This document shows positions 1-6,435 of a DNA stretch of 10,094 bases, in pieces; position 1 is the first letter of the stretch; each line of letters opens with the position of its first letter. Position numbers and translations under genes: made by a program. The notes under the pieces are model-generated. The model was given only the letters and a program-made list of their open reading frames with translations. It was not told the DNA's origin and ran no database searches. The stretch comes from Candidatus Latescibacterota bacterium (GTDB taxonomy: Bacteria; Latescibacterota; MVCY01; DTYK01), in assembly GCA_012961925.1 (NCBI GenBank), contig DTYK01000307.1:1-10094 (forward strand), written 5' to 3'.

Positions 1-330
1 GGCCAGGTCCGCCACAGCCTCGCTGTTGACAAAAGGGGTATTGGTGACCACAATGCCCTTCCTGGTGGCTGCCTTTAGGTCTATGTTATCAACGCCTGCA
101 CCATGTCTGGAGATTACCTTCAAATCCTCGGCCGACTCTAAGGCCTCGGCGGTAAACTCGTCAAGGCCAGCGATGCAGCCGTCTATCCCTTTCAATTGCT
201 CGATGAGCTCAGCCACCTTGAGGGGACGACCAAGGTCATTTCCGATCAGCTCATATCCACGACCTTCCAGGAAATCCCTGGGTTCCTTGAGGATCCTCCC
301 GAAAGAGGTCGAGCTTATCAATACCTTCAA
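1..330 (-). CDS. 2-hydroxyacid / D-3-phosphoglycerate-type dehydrogenase, N-terminal part (cut by window edge)
   Basis: About 110 codons of the amino end are present and the rest lies beyond base 1. The reading begins LKVLISSTSFGRIL and contains SRHGAGVDNIDLKAATRKG followed by TNTPFVNSEAVADLA. These match the first part of the D-isomer-specific 2-hydroxyacid dehydrogenase fold (SerA, hydroxypyruvate reductase and relatives), just before the NAD-binding Rossmann domain. The family oxidises or reduces 2-hydroxy/2-keto acids with NAD(P); SerA opens serine synthesis. The missing catalytic Arg/Glu/His and any ACT domain prevent a choice between SerA and a paralogue. I chose TTG at 330 because GGGAGGAG (340-333) sits four to five bases ahead of it. 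An in-frame ATG at 342 has no Shine-Dalgarno and would bury that site inside the gene. A strong intrinsic-terminator hairpin lies immediately upstream, so expression may depend on read-through. Family assignment is firm, specific function is not. Confidence 0.85.
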   Translation of the reverse strand, partial: MKVLISSTSFGRILKEPRDFLEGRGYELIGNDLGRPLKVAELIEQLKGIDGCIAGLDEFTAEALESAEDLKVISRHGAGVDNIDLKAATRKGIVVTNTPFVNSEAVADLA

Positions 331-344
331 TGCTCCTCCCATGG

Positions 345-413
345 AAAAAATAGAAAAACGGGAAACAGGAAAGGGAAACAACCGCTTTTCCCTGTTTCCT
401 TTCCCATTTCCCG
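345..413 (-). terminator. Intrinsic terminator or attenuator after the slipin gene
   Basis: Read on the minus strand, bases 413-393 pair with 380-359 around a 12-base loop. Seven pairs are followed by two G-U wobbles, seven more pairs, a one-base bulge and five more pairs. A U-rich run (358-345, TTTTTCTA then TTTTTT) follows directly. On the plus strand the two wobble positions become C/A mismatches and no T-run follows, so the structure is built for minus-strand RNA. It ends slipin transcription 57 bases after its stop, but it also stands directly before the dehydrogenase start, with no convincing promoter between. Confidence 0.8.
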
Positions 414-469
414 ACCGCTGTTTAGCTTAGCATCTACCTGCTTAATTGGTTCACACTATCGGTTAAAAA

Positions 470-1219
470 TCACTCAGCCCTGTGTTTAAGGAAGGGGGTG
501 AGCAGGTCTATGGGTACGGGGAAGACAAGGGTTGAGTTATTCTCGGCTGCCACCTCATTAAGGGTTTGCAGAAAACGCAGTTGCAGGGACATCGGTTGCT
601 TGGATAGGGCCTCCGCTGCCTGGGACAGTCTTTTCGAAGCTTGATACTCTCCCTCGGCATGAATGACCTTAGCCCTGCGTTCCCTCTCTGCTTCAGCCTG
701 TTTCGCCATAGCCCTCTGCATCTCGGCAGGCAGATCCACGTGCTTTACCTCCACAGTGGACACTTTTATACCCCAGGGATCGGTCTGCTGGTCGAGAATA
801 CTCTGTAATTCCGTATTGATCTTCTCCCTTTCGGCCAGAAGCTCATCCAATTCTGCCTGTCCAAGGATGCTCCTCAGGGTTGTCTGTGCCAGTTGGGAGG
901 TGGCATAAAGGTAATCTTCTACCTCAATCACTGCCTTCTCCGCCTCTATCACCCTGAAGTACATCACAGCGTTCACCTTCACCGAGACATTGTCCCTGGT
1001 GATAACATCCTGGGGCGGGACGTCCATCGTTACGGTCCTCAGGCTCACCTTCACCATCCTATCGATTATAGGGATGAGCAACACAAGGCCAGGACCTTTA
1101 GCACCGACCAGCCTCCCCAGCCTGAACACCACACCACGTTCATACTCCCGTAATATCCTGATTGCACTGGCGAGGATGAGGAGGACGACAAACGCTAATA
1201 CCGTGATTCCGAATGTCAT
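470..1219 (-). CDS. Slipin (stomatin-like SPFH/band 7 membrane protein)
   Basis: A 249-residue protein with one N-terminal membrane segment (about residues 3-21), then REYERGVVFRLGR, the typical opening of the SPFH/band 7 domain (about 24-200). The domain includes VPPQDVITRDNVSV and an Ala/Glu/Arg-rich helical stretch (about 165-205, PAEMQRAMAKQAEAERERR) expected to form a coiled coil. Bacterial slipins oligomerise on the cytoplasmic membrane and are linked to membrane microdomains and protein quality control; no enzymatic role is established. Many are coded next to an NfeD-type partner, but none is visible here: the upstream gene is tex and the downstream one is the dehydrogenase. An open frame extends up to 1342, but AAGGAG at 1232-1227 lies seven bases before ATG 1219 and the upstream stretch contains the promoter, so 1219 is the start. 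It is transcribed from its own promoter and ends at a strong terminator. Confidence 0.93.
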   Translation of the reverse strand: MTFGITVLAFVVLLILASAIRILREYERGVVFRLGRLVGAKGPGLVLLIPIIDRMVKVSLRTVTMDVPPQDVITRDNVSVKVNAVMYFRVIEAEKAVIEVEDYLYATSQLAQTTLRSILGQAELDELLAEREKINTELQSILDQQTDPWGIKVSTVEVKHVDLPAEMQRAMAKQAEAERERRAKVIHAEGEYQASKRLSQAAEALSKQPMSLQLRFLQTLNEVAAENNSTLVFPVPIDLLTPFLKHRAE

Positions 1220-1313
1220 TTTTGCACTCCTTGTTAATTGTGACGACTTCCTAACTGCATGTTTACGTGTGGCTGAGAAAATAACCCCTTCAACATGTCC
1301 TAACAATAAGTTA

Positions 1314-1342
1314 ATAATAGCTAACTTTCCGTGCTTTGTCAA
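1314..1342 (-). promoter_or_regulatory. Sigma70-type promoter of the slipin gene
   Basis: TTGACA (1342-1337), a 17-base spacer and TATTAT (1319-1314) on the minus strand form a near-consensus promoter. Transcription would start near 1307 and leave a leader of roughly 88 bases before ATG 1219. It lies in the gap after tex, so slipin can be expressed independently of ftsY-tex. I see no clear terminator between tex and this promoter. Confidence 0.8.
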
Positions 1343-1367
1343 GGAAAAACTAAGGGGTACGGATGGG

Positions 1368-3506
1368 TTACAATCTCATTGAAAGGGCTATTCTTCCTCT
1401 CTTGGCATCCACTCCGATGACCTTCACATCGACGAGGTCACCAACCGAAACAATTTCTGATGGATCCTTCACAAACTTGTTGCTTAATTGCGATATATGA
1501 ACTAGCCCATTCTTTTTCAAGCCTATATCTACGAAGGCGCCGAAATCGACCACGTTTTTCACAATTCCTTTTAAGACCATACCTTCCTTTAATTCCTCTA
1601 TCTGTGGCATCTCGGTCCTGAGCAGCGGACTAGGAATCTCTTCTCTGGGATCATACCCTGGCCTTTTCAGGTTATCCAGTATATCCCTCAGGGTGGGTTC
1701 TCCCAGGCCAAGTTCGGAGGCCAACTGAGATACATCCATTCCTGCAAGTCTAATCTTCACCCATAAGGCTTTGACGCTTTCATTCAGGTCTTCCAAACCG
1801 TTTCCCCATCTCTCCAGGAACTGAATTACATGTCCATAAGATTCGGGATGGATGAAGGTGTTGTCCAGGGGATTGTCGCTCTCGGGTATCCTGAGGAAGC
1901 CTGCGCATTGCAGGAACTCCTTTTGGCTCAACCCTTTGACCTGTTTTAAATCCTCTCTGTCCTTGAACTGACCCTTCGCCTCCCTGTGTCGCACTATCTC
2001 CTTTGCAAGTTCGTATGATATGCCACATACATATCCGAGCAGAAACGGTGAGGCGGTGTTCGGATTGACTCCTACCTGGTTCACGCATGACTGCATAACG
2101 AAGGTGAGCTCTTCCTCCAGGAGTCCCTGATCCACGTCCTGTTGGTACAGTCCCACCCGGATGAACCTTGGTCTGATCTTGACCAGCTCTGATAGGGGAT
2201 CCTGAAGTCGCCTGGCGATAAATATATTGCCTCTGAGGCCTGGTTCCAGATCGGGGAACTCCTCCTGTGCAGCCTCTGATGTCGAATATACACCGGCTTC
2301 GGCCTCATCAACAATGGCATATGAGAGTTTTCCGTCAAAGGCCGAGATAATTTCGGCTATCAGTTTCTCCGTCGGATCGTAGGTGGTACCGTTCCCGATG
2401 GCAATCACATCCACTTGGTGCCTGTTAATGATCTCTGTAACCTGCTGTTTTGCTGCTTCCCAGTCCTCACTAAGATCAATTATTGCGCCTTCCACGTATT
2501 TTCCGTTCCTATCCACGACAGCCAGTTTTGACCCGGTCTTCGTTCCGGAACCGACCCCCATGATCACCTTATCCCTTACGGGCGGCTGAAGCAAGATAGA
2601 TCGCAGGTTTTTGGCAAAGACCCTAATAGCATGTTCCTCTGCATTTCTGTTCAAATCTTCCCTTATCTGACGCTGGATCGATGGCGCTATAAGCCTATCG
2701 TAAGACTCCCGTATGGAGAGTTTCAGTTCATTGAGAAAGACCGATGACTGGTTTTTTATTAAATGAGCCTCCATTCTCTTGTATATCTCCTCTTTTGGGA
2801 CGTCGATCCACACCTTGAGAATCCTCTCCCGCTCCCCCCTGCTTATTGCTAAGACTCGATGAGCTGGAATCCTTCGGATAGGGTCACTGAAGTCATAATA
2901 CATCTCGAACTCGCTCTGTATCCGATAATTTCTGGCCCTCGACACGAGGACTCCCTTCTGAAGCATGAATTTTCTGACCATATCCCGGATCTCGGCATCT
3001 TCGGCTATCTTCTCGGCTACGATATCCCTGGCCCCTGCAAGGACAGCGTCGGTGGTGAGGAGATCGCTCTCAGGATCGACATATTGAAGGGCATAATCCT
3101 CAGCCGACCCCTGGGTGATATTCTGGGAAAGGATCATTTCGGCCAGAGGTCCTAAGCCCTGTTCATGTGCCAGCCAAGCTCGCGATGGCTTTTTCCCTCT
3201 GAATGCAAAAAAGAGATCTTCCACCTCCCTGATCCCCTGGGCCTGAGTGATCCTGGCCTCAAGCTCCGGTGTCAGTTGCCCCTGTTGAGTGATTGTCTGT
3301 AAGACTCGCTCCTTATATGCTTCCAGGTCTTTGAAACTCCGCAACATACGCTCTATTTCATGCAGTTGTTCCTCGTTCAGGCCACCCGTCATCTCCTTCC
3401 TATATCGTGCGATGAATGGGATACGGTTACCGTCTTCCAGAAGTTCAATAGCCTTTTCCACCTGTGATACCCGTAGAGACAACTCAGATGCAATCTTTAC
3501 GATCAT
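1368..3506 (-). CDS. tex: Tex family S1 RNA-binding transcription accessory protein
   Basis: A 712-residue protein. The Tex N-terminal helical region opens with IASELSLRVSQVEKAIELLE and NRIPFIARYRKEMTGGLNEE. A YqgF/RNase H-like domain covers about 313-440 and includes RGNIFIARRLQDPLSELVKI, followed by helix-hairpin-helix repeats (about 475-540, with VGVNPNTASPFLLGYV). A C-terminal S1 domain spans 642-712 (GIVKNVVDFGAFVDIGLKKN...GLVHISQLS). Tex binds nucleic acids and influences transcription in the cytoplasm. ATG 3506 is preferred over an in-frame start at 3536: GGAGGG (3516-3511) precedes it and the family normally begins at this point. The protein stops right after S1, so it lacks the tail of longer Tex proteins such as that of E. 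coli. The usual GLDPGxRTG motif reads GVGSGTKTG here, so the acidic residue is lost. It lies 66 bases after ftsY with no good promoter between, so co-transcription is likely. Confidence 0.95.
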   Translation of the reverse strand: MIVKIASELSLRVSQVEKAIELLEDGNRIPFIARYRKEMTGGLNEEQLHEIERMLRSFKDLEAYKERVLQTITQQGQLTPELEARITQAQGIREVEDLFFAFRGKKPSRAWLAHEQGLGPLAEMILSQNITQGSAEDYALQYVDPESDLLTTDAVLAGARDIVAEKIAEDAEIRDMVRKFMLQKGVLVSRARNYRIQSEFEMYYDFSDPIRRIPAHRVLAISRGERERILKVWIDVPKEEIYKRMEAHLIKNQSSVFLNELKLSIRESYDRLIAPSIQRQIREDLNRNAEEHAIRVFAKNLRSILLQPPVRDKVIMGVGSGTKTGSKLAVVDRNGKYVEGAIIDLSEDWEAAKQQVTEIINRHQVDVIAIGNGTTYDPTEKLIAEIISAFDGKLSYAIVDEAEAGVYSTSEAAQEEFPDLEPGLRGNIFIARRLQDPLSELVKIRPRFIRVGLYQQDVDQGLLEEELTFVMQSCVNQVGVNPNTASPFLLGYVCGISYELAKEIVRHREAKGQFKDREDLKQVKGLSQKEFLQCAGFLRIPESDNPLDNTFIHPESYGHVIQFLERWGNGLEDLNESVKALWVKIRLAGMDVSQLASELGLGEPTLRDILDNLKRPGYDPREEIPSPLLRTEMPQIEELKEGMVLKGIVKNVVDFGAFVDIGLKKNGLVHISQLSNKFVKDPSEIVSVGDLVDVKVIGVDAKRGRIALSMRL

Positions 3507-3572
3507 ATTACCCTCCAAAGAGACCTTCCATACCAAGCAAGACAGATATACACTCTTTTAGCTGTTAAATAA

Positions 3573-4502
3573 TTAGCCTCCGAACAACGCCTCCACAAAC
3601 TCGGACGGGTCAAAGTCCCTGAGGTCATCCGGCCCTTCCCCGATCCCGATCATCCGCAGGGGGATACTGAGTCTGTCCCTTATGGCGATAACCACACCGC
3701 CTTTTGCGGTGCCATCGAGTTTGCTCAGAACGATCCCTGAGATGCCTACGGCTTGATTGAAATAGTCAACCTGGGGAATAGCGTTCTGGCCGGTTGTGGC
3801 ATCCAGAACAAGGAGTGCCTCGTGGGGAGCACCTTCGAGAAGTCCCCCCAGGACCCGTTTAATCTTTTTGAGCTGTTCCATCAGATTGGTCCTGGTATGG
3901 AGCCGGCCGGCTGTATCAATGATCAGGATGTCAGTTCTCCTGGAGAGCGCGGCCGATAGGGCGTCGAAAGCTACAGCAGCTGGATCAGATCCACTCTTAT
4001 GGCGAACAATATCTGCTCCAGTGCGCTTTGCCCATATCTCAAGCTGCTCCGTGGCTGCTGCGCGAAAGGTATCTGCTGCTGCCAGAAGTACCTTTTTACC
4101 TTCCTTGCCAAACTTCCTGGCAAGCTTACCTGCCGTTGTTGTCTTCCCGGTACCGTTGACCCCCACCACCATAATGACATATGGACGTGGGATCGACATA
4201 GAATGACTCATATCGGCTGTAGGCGCAGAATCCATTATTGCCAGGATCTCCTCTTTCACTACCTTCTTGACCGCCTTCAGCCCTTCCATCTTCTCGCGGC
4301 GCCCACGTTCCCTTATCCTGCTTATGATCTTTGAGGTCGTCTCAGGACCTACGTCAGCCTGAAGCAGGGTGGCTTCGATCTCATCAAGCACCTCCTCGTC
4401 AAGCGTTCTATGTCCTTTGATGGATCTTGAAAGCCCTTCCAATATCCCCGCCTGCGTCTTCTGCAGCCCCATTCTCAACCTGTCAAGGACCTTTCCAACC
4501 AT
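3573..4502 (-). CDS. ftsY: Signal recognition particle receptor FtsY
   Basis: A 309-residue SRP-type GTPase that receives SRP-ribosome complexes at the cytoplasmic membrane for cotranslational insertion. The helical N domain is about 1-100 (RLRMGLQKTQAGILEGLSRS). The G domain shows GVNGTGKTT at 114-122 (P-loop), DTFRAAA at 144-150, DTAGR at 196-200, SKLDGTAKGG near 260-269 and GIGEGPDDLRDFDP at 286-299. The serine in SKLD replaces the more common threonine. No acidic A domain is present, so this is the short NG-only form usual outside enterics. ATG 4502 fits the family start; GAGAGG lies about ten bases upstream. The open frame runs on to 4700, but that extension covers the ftsY promoter and reaches the edge of the tRNA gene, so it is not coding. 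First gene of an ftsY-tex unit. Confidence 0.97.
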   Translation of the reverse strand: MVGKVLDRLRMGLQKTQAGILEGLSRSIKGHRTLDEEVLDEIEATLLQADVGPETTSKIISRIRERGRREKMEGLKAVKKVVKEEILAIMDSAPTADMSHSMSIPRPYVIMVVGVNGTGKTTTAGKLARKFGKEGKKVLLAAADTFRAAATEQLEIWAKRTGADIVRHKSGSDPAAVAFDALSAALSRRTDILIIDTAGRLHTRTNLMEQLKKIKRVLGGLLEGAPHEALLVLDATTGQNAIPQVDYFNQAVGISGIVLSKLDGTAKGGVVIAIRDRLSIPLRMIGIGEGPDDLRDFDPSEFVEALFGG

Positions 4503-4596
4503 TTGATTAATTTCCTCTCTTCTATATGGGCCATGGTGCCTTTTAAAAACATCCGAGCGGAGCGAGATGCCCCTCTGGGAGACTAACTCGCCTAAT

Positions 4597-4625
4597 AGTA
4601 TAAGATAGAAAGACGGGTTTGTCAA
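4597..4625 (-). promoter_or_regulatory. Sigma70-type promoter of ftsY(-tex)
   Basis: TTGACA (4625-4620), exactly 17 bases, then TATACT (4602-4597) on the minus strand. Transcription would begin near 4590, giving a leader of about 88 bases. The leader contains an out-of-frame ATG at 4534 opening a 19-residue reading frame that ends inside ftsY. This promoter is back-to-back with the tRNA promoter; the two -35 boxes are 37 bases apart. Confidence 0.82.
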
Positions 4626-4662
4626 TAGAAACTTCTCCGGCCTACTGATGCGAATTTTTGGC

Positions 4663-4690
4663 TTGACAACAGATGAATTTCTGTTATATT
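4663..4690 (+). promoter_or_regulatory. Sigma70-type promoter of the tRNA gene
   Basis: TTGACA (4663-4668), a 16-base spacer and TATATT (4685-4690) lie directly before the tRNA. A start near 4697-4700 leaves almost no 5' leader on the precursor. The consensus -35 box agrees with the strong expression expected of a tRNA gene. Confidence 0.78.
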
Positions 4691-4701
4691 TTACTTCCAC
4701 A

Positions 4702-4778
4702 GGCGGTGTAGCTCAGTTGGTCAGAGCAGGGGAATCATAATCCTCGTGTCGGGGGTTCGAATCCCTCCACCGCTACCA
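4702..4778 (+). tRNA. tRNA with CAU anticodon, probably elongator tRNA-Met
   Basis: A 77-base complete cloverleaf with encoded CCA. The acceptor stem GGCGGTG/CACCGCT has a G1-U72 wobble, the D arm is GCTC/GAGC, and the anticodon stem GGGGA/TCCTC carries loop ATCATAA (anticodon CAT). A five-base variable loop GTGTC and a T arm GGGGG/CCCTC with TTCGAAT follow, then discriminator A73. G28-U42 and G50-U64 are wobble pairs. A CAU anticodon can mean initiator Met, elongator Met or the lysidine-modified Ile tRNA. The D arm and wobble-paired first position resemble elongator tRNA-Met as known from Bacillus, and the three G-C pairs under the anticodon typical of initiators are absent. Ile2 cannot be excluded without isotype models. 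It has its own promoter and terminator, and a decayed integrase lies just downstream. Confidence 0.95.
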
Positions 4779-4797
4779 GTGATTTTATAGAAATTAT

Positions 4798-4833
4798 AGG
4801 CACTTAGAGCATGATGCTCTTGGTGCCTTTTTT
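4798..4833 (+). terminator. Intrinsic terminator of the tRNA gene
   Basis: AGGCAC (4798-4803) pairs with GTGCCT (4823-4828). After a 2x2 internal loop, AGAGC (4806-4810) pairs with GCTCT (4816-4820) around ATGAT. Six T's (4828-4833) follow the stem. It lies 20 bases after the CCA end and marks the end of the tRNA unit. Confidence 0.85.
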
Positions 4834-4858
4834 GTTGATGCTGGGCAGTGGTGCCAAT

Positions 4859-5053
4859 CTATCTCAATACAATAGCGGTTTTTTAGTGGTCTGGAGAGAA
4901 GTGGGCACACCGCATTGTGGTTTTGATGTCCTTGTGGACCATGAGCTTTTGGATGGCGACCAGGTCTACTCTCGGCATTACCAGGTGGGATGCAAAGATA
5001 TGCCTGAGGGTGAGGAGGTATTCATCAAAGAGGGTCACGATCTCTTCTTTCCC
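4859..5053 (-). pseudogene. Decayed tyrosine recombinase (phage-type integrase), C-terminal remnant
   Basis: The minus-strand frame between TGA 5056-5054 and TAA 4885-4883 reads LRHIFASHLVMPRVDL, then VAIQKLMVHKDIKTTMRC, then AHFSPDH. This is recognisably the catalytic C-terminus of a tyrosine recombinase; intact relatives read roughly HDLRHTFASHLVMAGVDL, LLGHKSIKMTMRY and AHLSPEH. Box-II Arg-His and the later His are kept. The first box-II His is replaced (LTLRH), the Gly of the GH motif is Val, and the catalytic Tyr is Cys (TGT). An in-frame TAA follows SPDH; reading past it gives KTAIVLR and then TAG at 4861-4859. The amino-terminal three quarters are absent, with the URO-D gene ending 40 bases upstream. 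It cannot be functional. Its position just beyond a tRNA 3' end is typical of integrated elements. Confidence 0.82.
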
Positions 5054-5095
5054 TCAAGGTACCAGGGGACTTCCGGTTGTTTCTTAAATAGTCTT

Positions 5096-6202
5096 TTAGT
5101 CCGCGAGACCGCAGATCTCATCAACGAGTTTAGAAATGGCCTCCACCTTTTCGATCTGACCGACCTGGGAGATCTCATCAGATATCCCCAGAATGAGCTT
5201 TGGAGCGAACATGTCGATCACCCTGCGTGCGAATTCCAGCACCTCCTTGAGTGGGCGATAAGGAAGGAAATCAATCGCCGGCAGGAGATCGAGGACAACC
5301 ATTTTATTCCCCACAGCTTCCTTGATCTGCTCTAAGGTTATGTCACCCATTGGCGCCGGAGTCAGTGCTTCTACACCATCCAGACGTGTCTCGTGCAGAA
5401 ATGGGAGTATCGTCCGGGAGTTGCCGTCCCAGTGCGTGTGCACAAAACGGCCCTCCGAGTGCAAACGATCAGCAATGCGCTGCCACCTCGGCATCAGATA
5501 TTTCTTCAGACTAGGGGGAGGCGTAAACTCATTGGTCGCATGGTCGCCAAGGTTGAAGATGCGACACGGAAGCTTCAATGCCTCGTCTATCAGCCGGTCG
5601 TCTCTGCGATCGCAGGCTTCAAGGTAAGCTTCTACCTCAGCAGGGTGGTCATACAACAGGTAATACGTATTGGGTAATCCACACCAGGTTTTGACCAGCT
5701 CTGTAAAGCCGGAGCTCGAAAGGAACAGAGTAGGTTCAGCACGGTGGCCTACCGTCTTGGCAGCCCTACGAAAGTCCTCGGGATTGGCTCGGAACTGCTG
5801 GCGGTTAACGAGATCGGTCACCACGCGGAGATCTTTGACCGTCTTCACAGGGAAGTCTTTAATACGGTGGTTCACGAGCCTGCCGTCTTCCCAGATGTCC
5901 TGATAGACCGTACAGATCTCACCAACAGGGGTTCGAACTCTCAATACCGTGTGGTTGGGGTGATGTTCCTCGATTCGCACCATGTCATCGCGGATCTCAA
6001 AGCGCTCTATACCGGCGGATGCTGCGTAGCGGATGGAACAGCCAAGGGCATCGTAGATCTCAAGGTTGCTCATGCCACGGAAGCGCTCGGGAAGTGTGCC
6101 ACGCTCCATGTGGTGGCTAATCCACGTCTCCAGACGTGGTTGCCAAAGCACACCTTCCCCAGTACCTTCAAAAATGGCTATATTGAGCTCTCTTCGCGTC
6201 AT
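5096..6202 (-). CDS. URO-D superfamily protein of unknown substrate
   Basis: A 368-residue protein of the uroporphyrinogen decarboxylase/corrinoid methyltransferase superfamily. It begins MTRRELNIAIFEGTGEGVLW, followed by QPRLETWISHH, and has mid-protein features such as LSSSGFTELVKTWCGLPN (161-178). HTHWDGN at 255-261 sits where methyltransferases of the MtaA/CmuA type carry their metal-binding His-x-Cys. VEALTPAPMGDITLEQIKEA follows at 277-296, then LGISDEISQVG (338-348). The RQAGR signature and catalytic Asp of true haem-pathway HemE are absent, so it is unlikely to make haem. The usual zinc cysteine is not seen either, leaving the chemistry open. No signal peptide or membrane segment is apparent. 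AGGAGGA (6217-6211) lies eight bases before ATG 6202. The gene stands alone, without corrinoid protein or activator genes nearby, and is divergent from tilS. A near-consensus promoter lies about 290 bases upstream. It may be cargo or a survivor of the element that left the integrase scar. Confidence 0.85.
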   Translation of the reverse strand: MTRRELNIAIFEGTGEGVLWQPRLETWISHHMERGTLPERFRGMSNLEIYDALGCSIRYAASAGIERFEIRDDMVRIEEHHPNHTVLRVRTPVGEICTVYQDIWEDGRLVNHRIKDFPVKTVKDLRVVTDLVNRQQFRANPEDFRRAAKTVGHRAEPTLFLSSSGFTELVKTWCGLPNTYYLLYDHPAEVEAYLEACDRRDDRLIDEALKLPCRIFNLGDHATNEFTPPPSLKKYLMPRWQRIADRLHSEGRFVHTHWDGNSRTILPFLHETRLDGVEALTPAPMGDITLEQIKEAVGNKMVVLDLLPAIDFLPYRPLKEVLEFARRVIDMFAPKLILGISDEISQVGQIEKVEAISKLVDEICGLAD

Positions 6203-6395
6203 CTCACAGCTCCTCCTCTTAGTAGAACTTTCCGCGGGTTTGTTCCTTCTTCACGGCGGTGCCCGTCAACCCGTCCGATAGAACGGTTGAATGAGGCTGA
6301 CCTGGAAACTTAAACACTACGTTGTGCCAACATGACTTGAATGAATGTGAAATTATCGGATAAATGTCGAAGTACCTTTCAAACCGTGCAATTTC

Positions 6396-6424
6396 TTGAC
6401 TTTTAAAGAGAGTAGACGTATATT
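6396..6424 (+). promoter_or_regulatory. Sigma70-type promoter, probably of tilS-ftsH
   Basis: TTGACT (6396-6401), exactly 17 bases, then TATATT (6419-6424). Transcription would start near 6431, leaving a leader of about 155 bases to ATG 6587. The leader runs over the opposing promoter and the tandem repeats. Confidence 0.72.
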
Positions 6425-6435
6425 TAAGTATGTTC

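Noticed and set aside
26..489. Plus-strand open frames over the dehydrogenase start and hairpin
   Set aside because: They are antisense to a recognisable dehydrogenase and cross its terminator; no motif or ribosome site supports them.
1220..1342. N-terminal extension of the slipin up to 1342
   Set aside because: It starts in the -35 box of the slipin promoter; AAGGAG before ATG 1219 fixes the start just before the membrane segment.
1343..1367. Possible terminator after tex
   Set aside because: The short C-rich stretches do not form a convincing stem, although a short T-run is present.
4503..4700. N-terminal extension of FtsY up to 4700
   Set aside because: The extension covers the near-consensus ftsY promoter and reaches the edge of the tRNA gene; the family start fits ATG 4502.
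4811..5335. Plus-strand open frame of 174 codons after the tRNA
   Set aside because: It starts inside the tRNA terminator, has no Shine-Dalgarno, runs antisense through the integrase remnant and into the URO-D gene, and resembles no protein I know.
5928..5942. GGGGTTCGAA resembling the tRNA T-arm, a possible second att site
   Set aside because: It lies within the intact URO-D reading frame and matches the tRNA for only about ten bases, so coincidence is the simpler reading.
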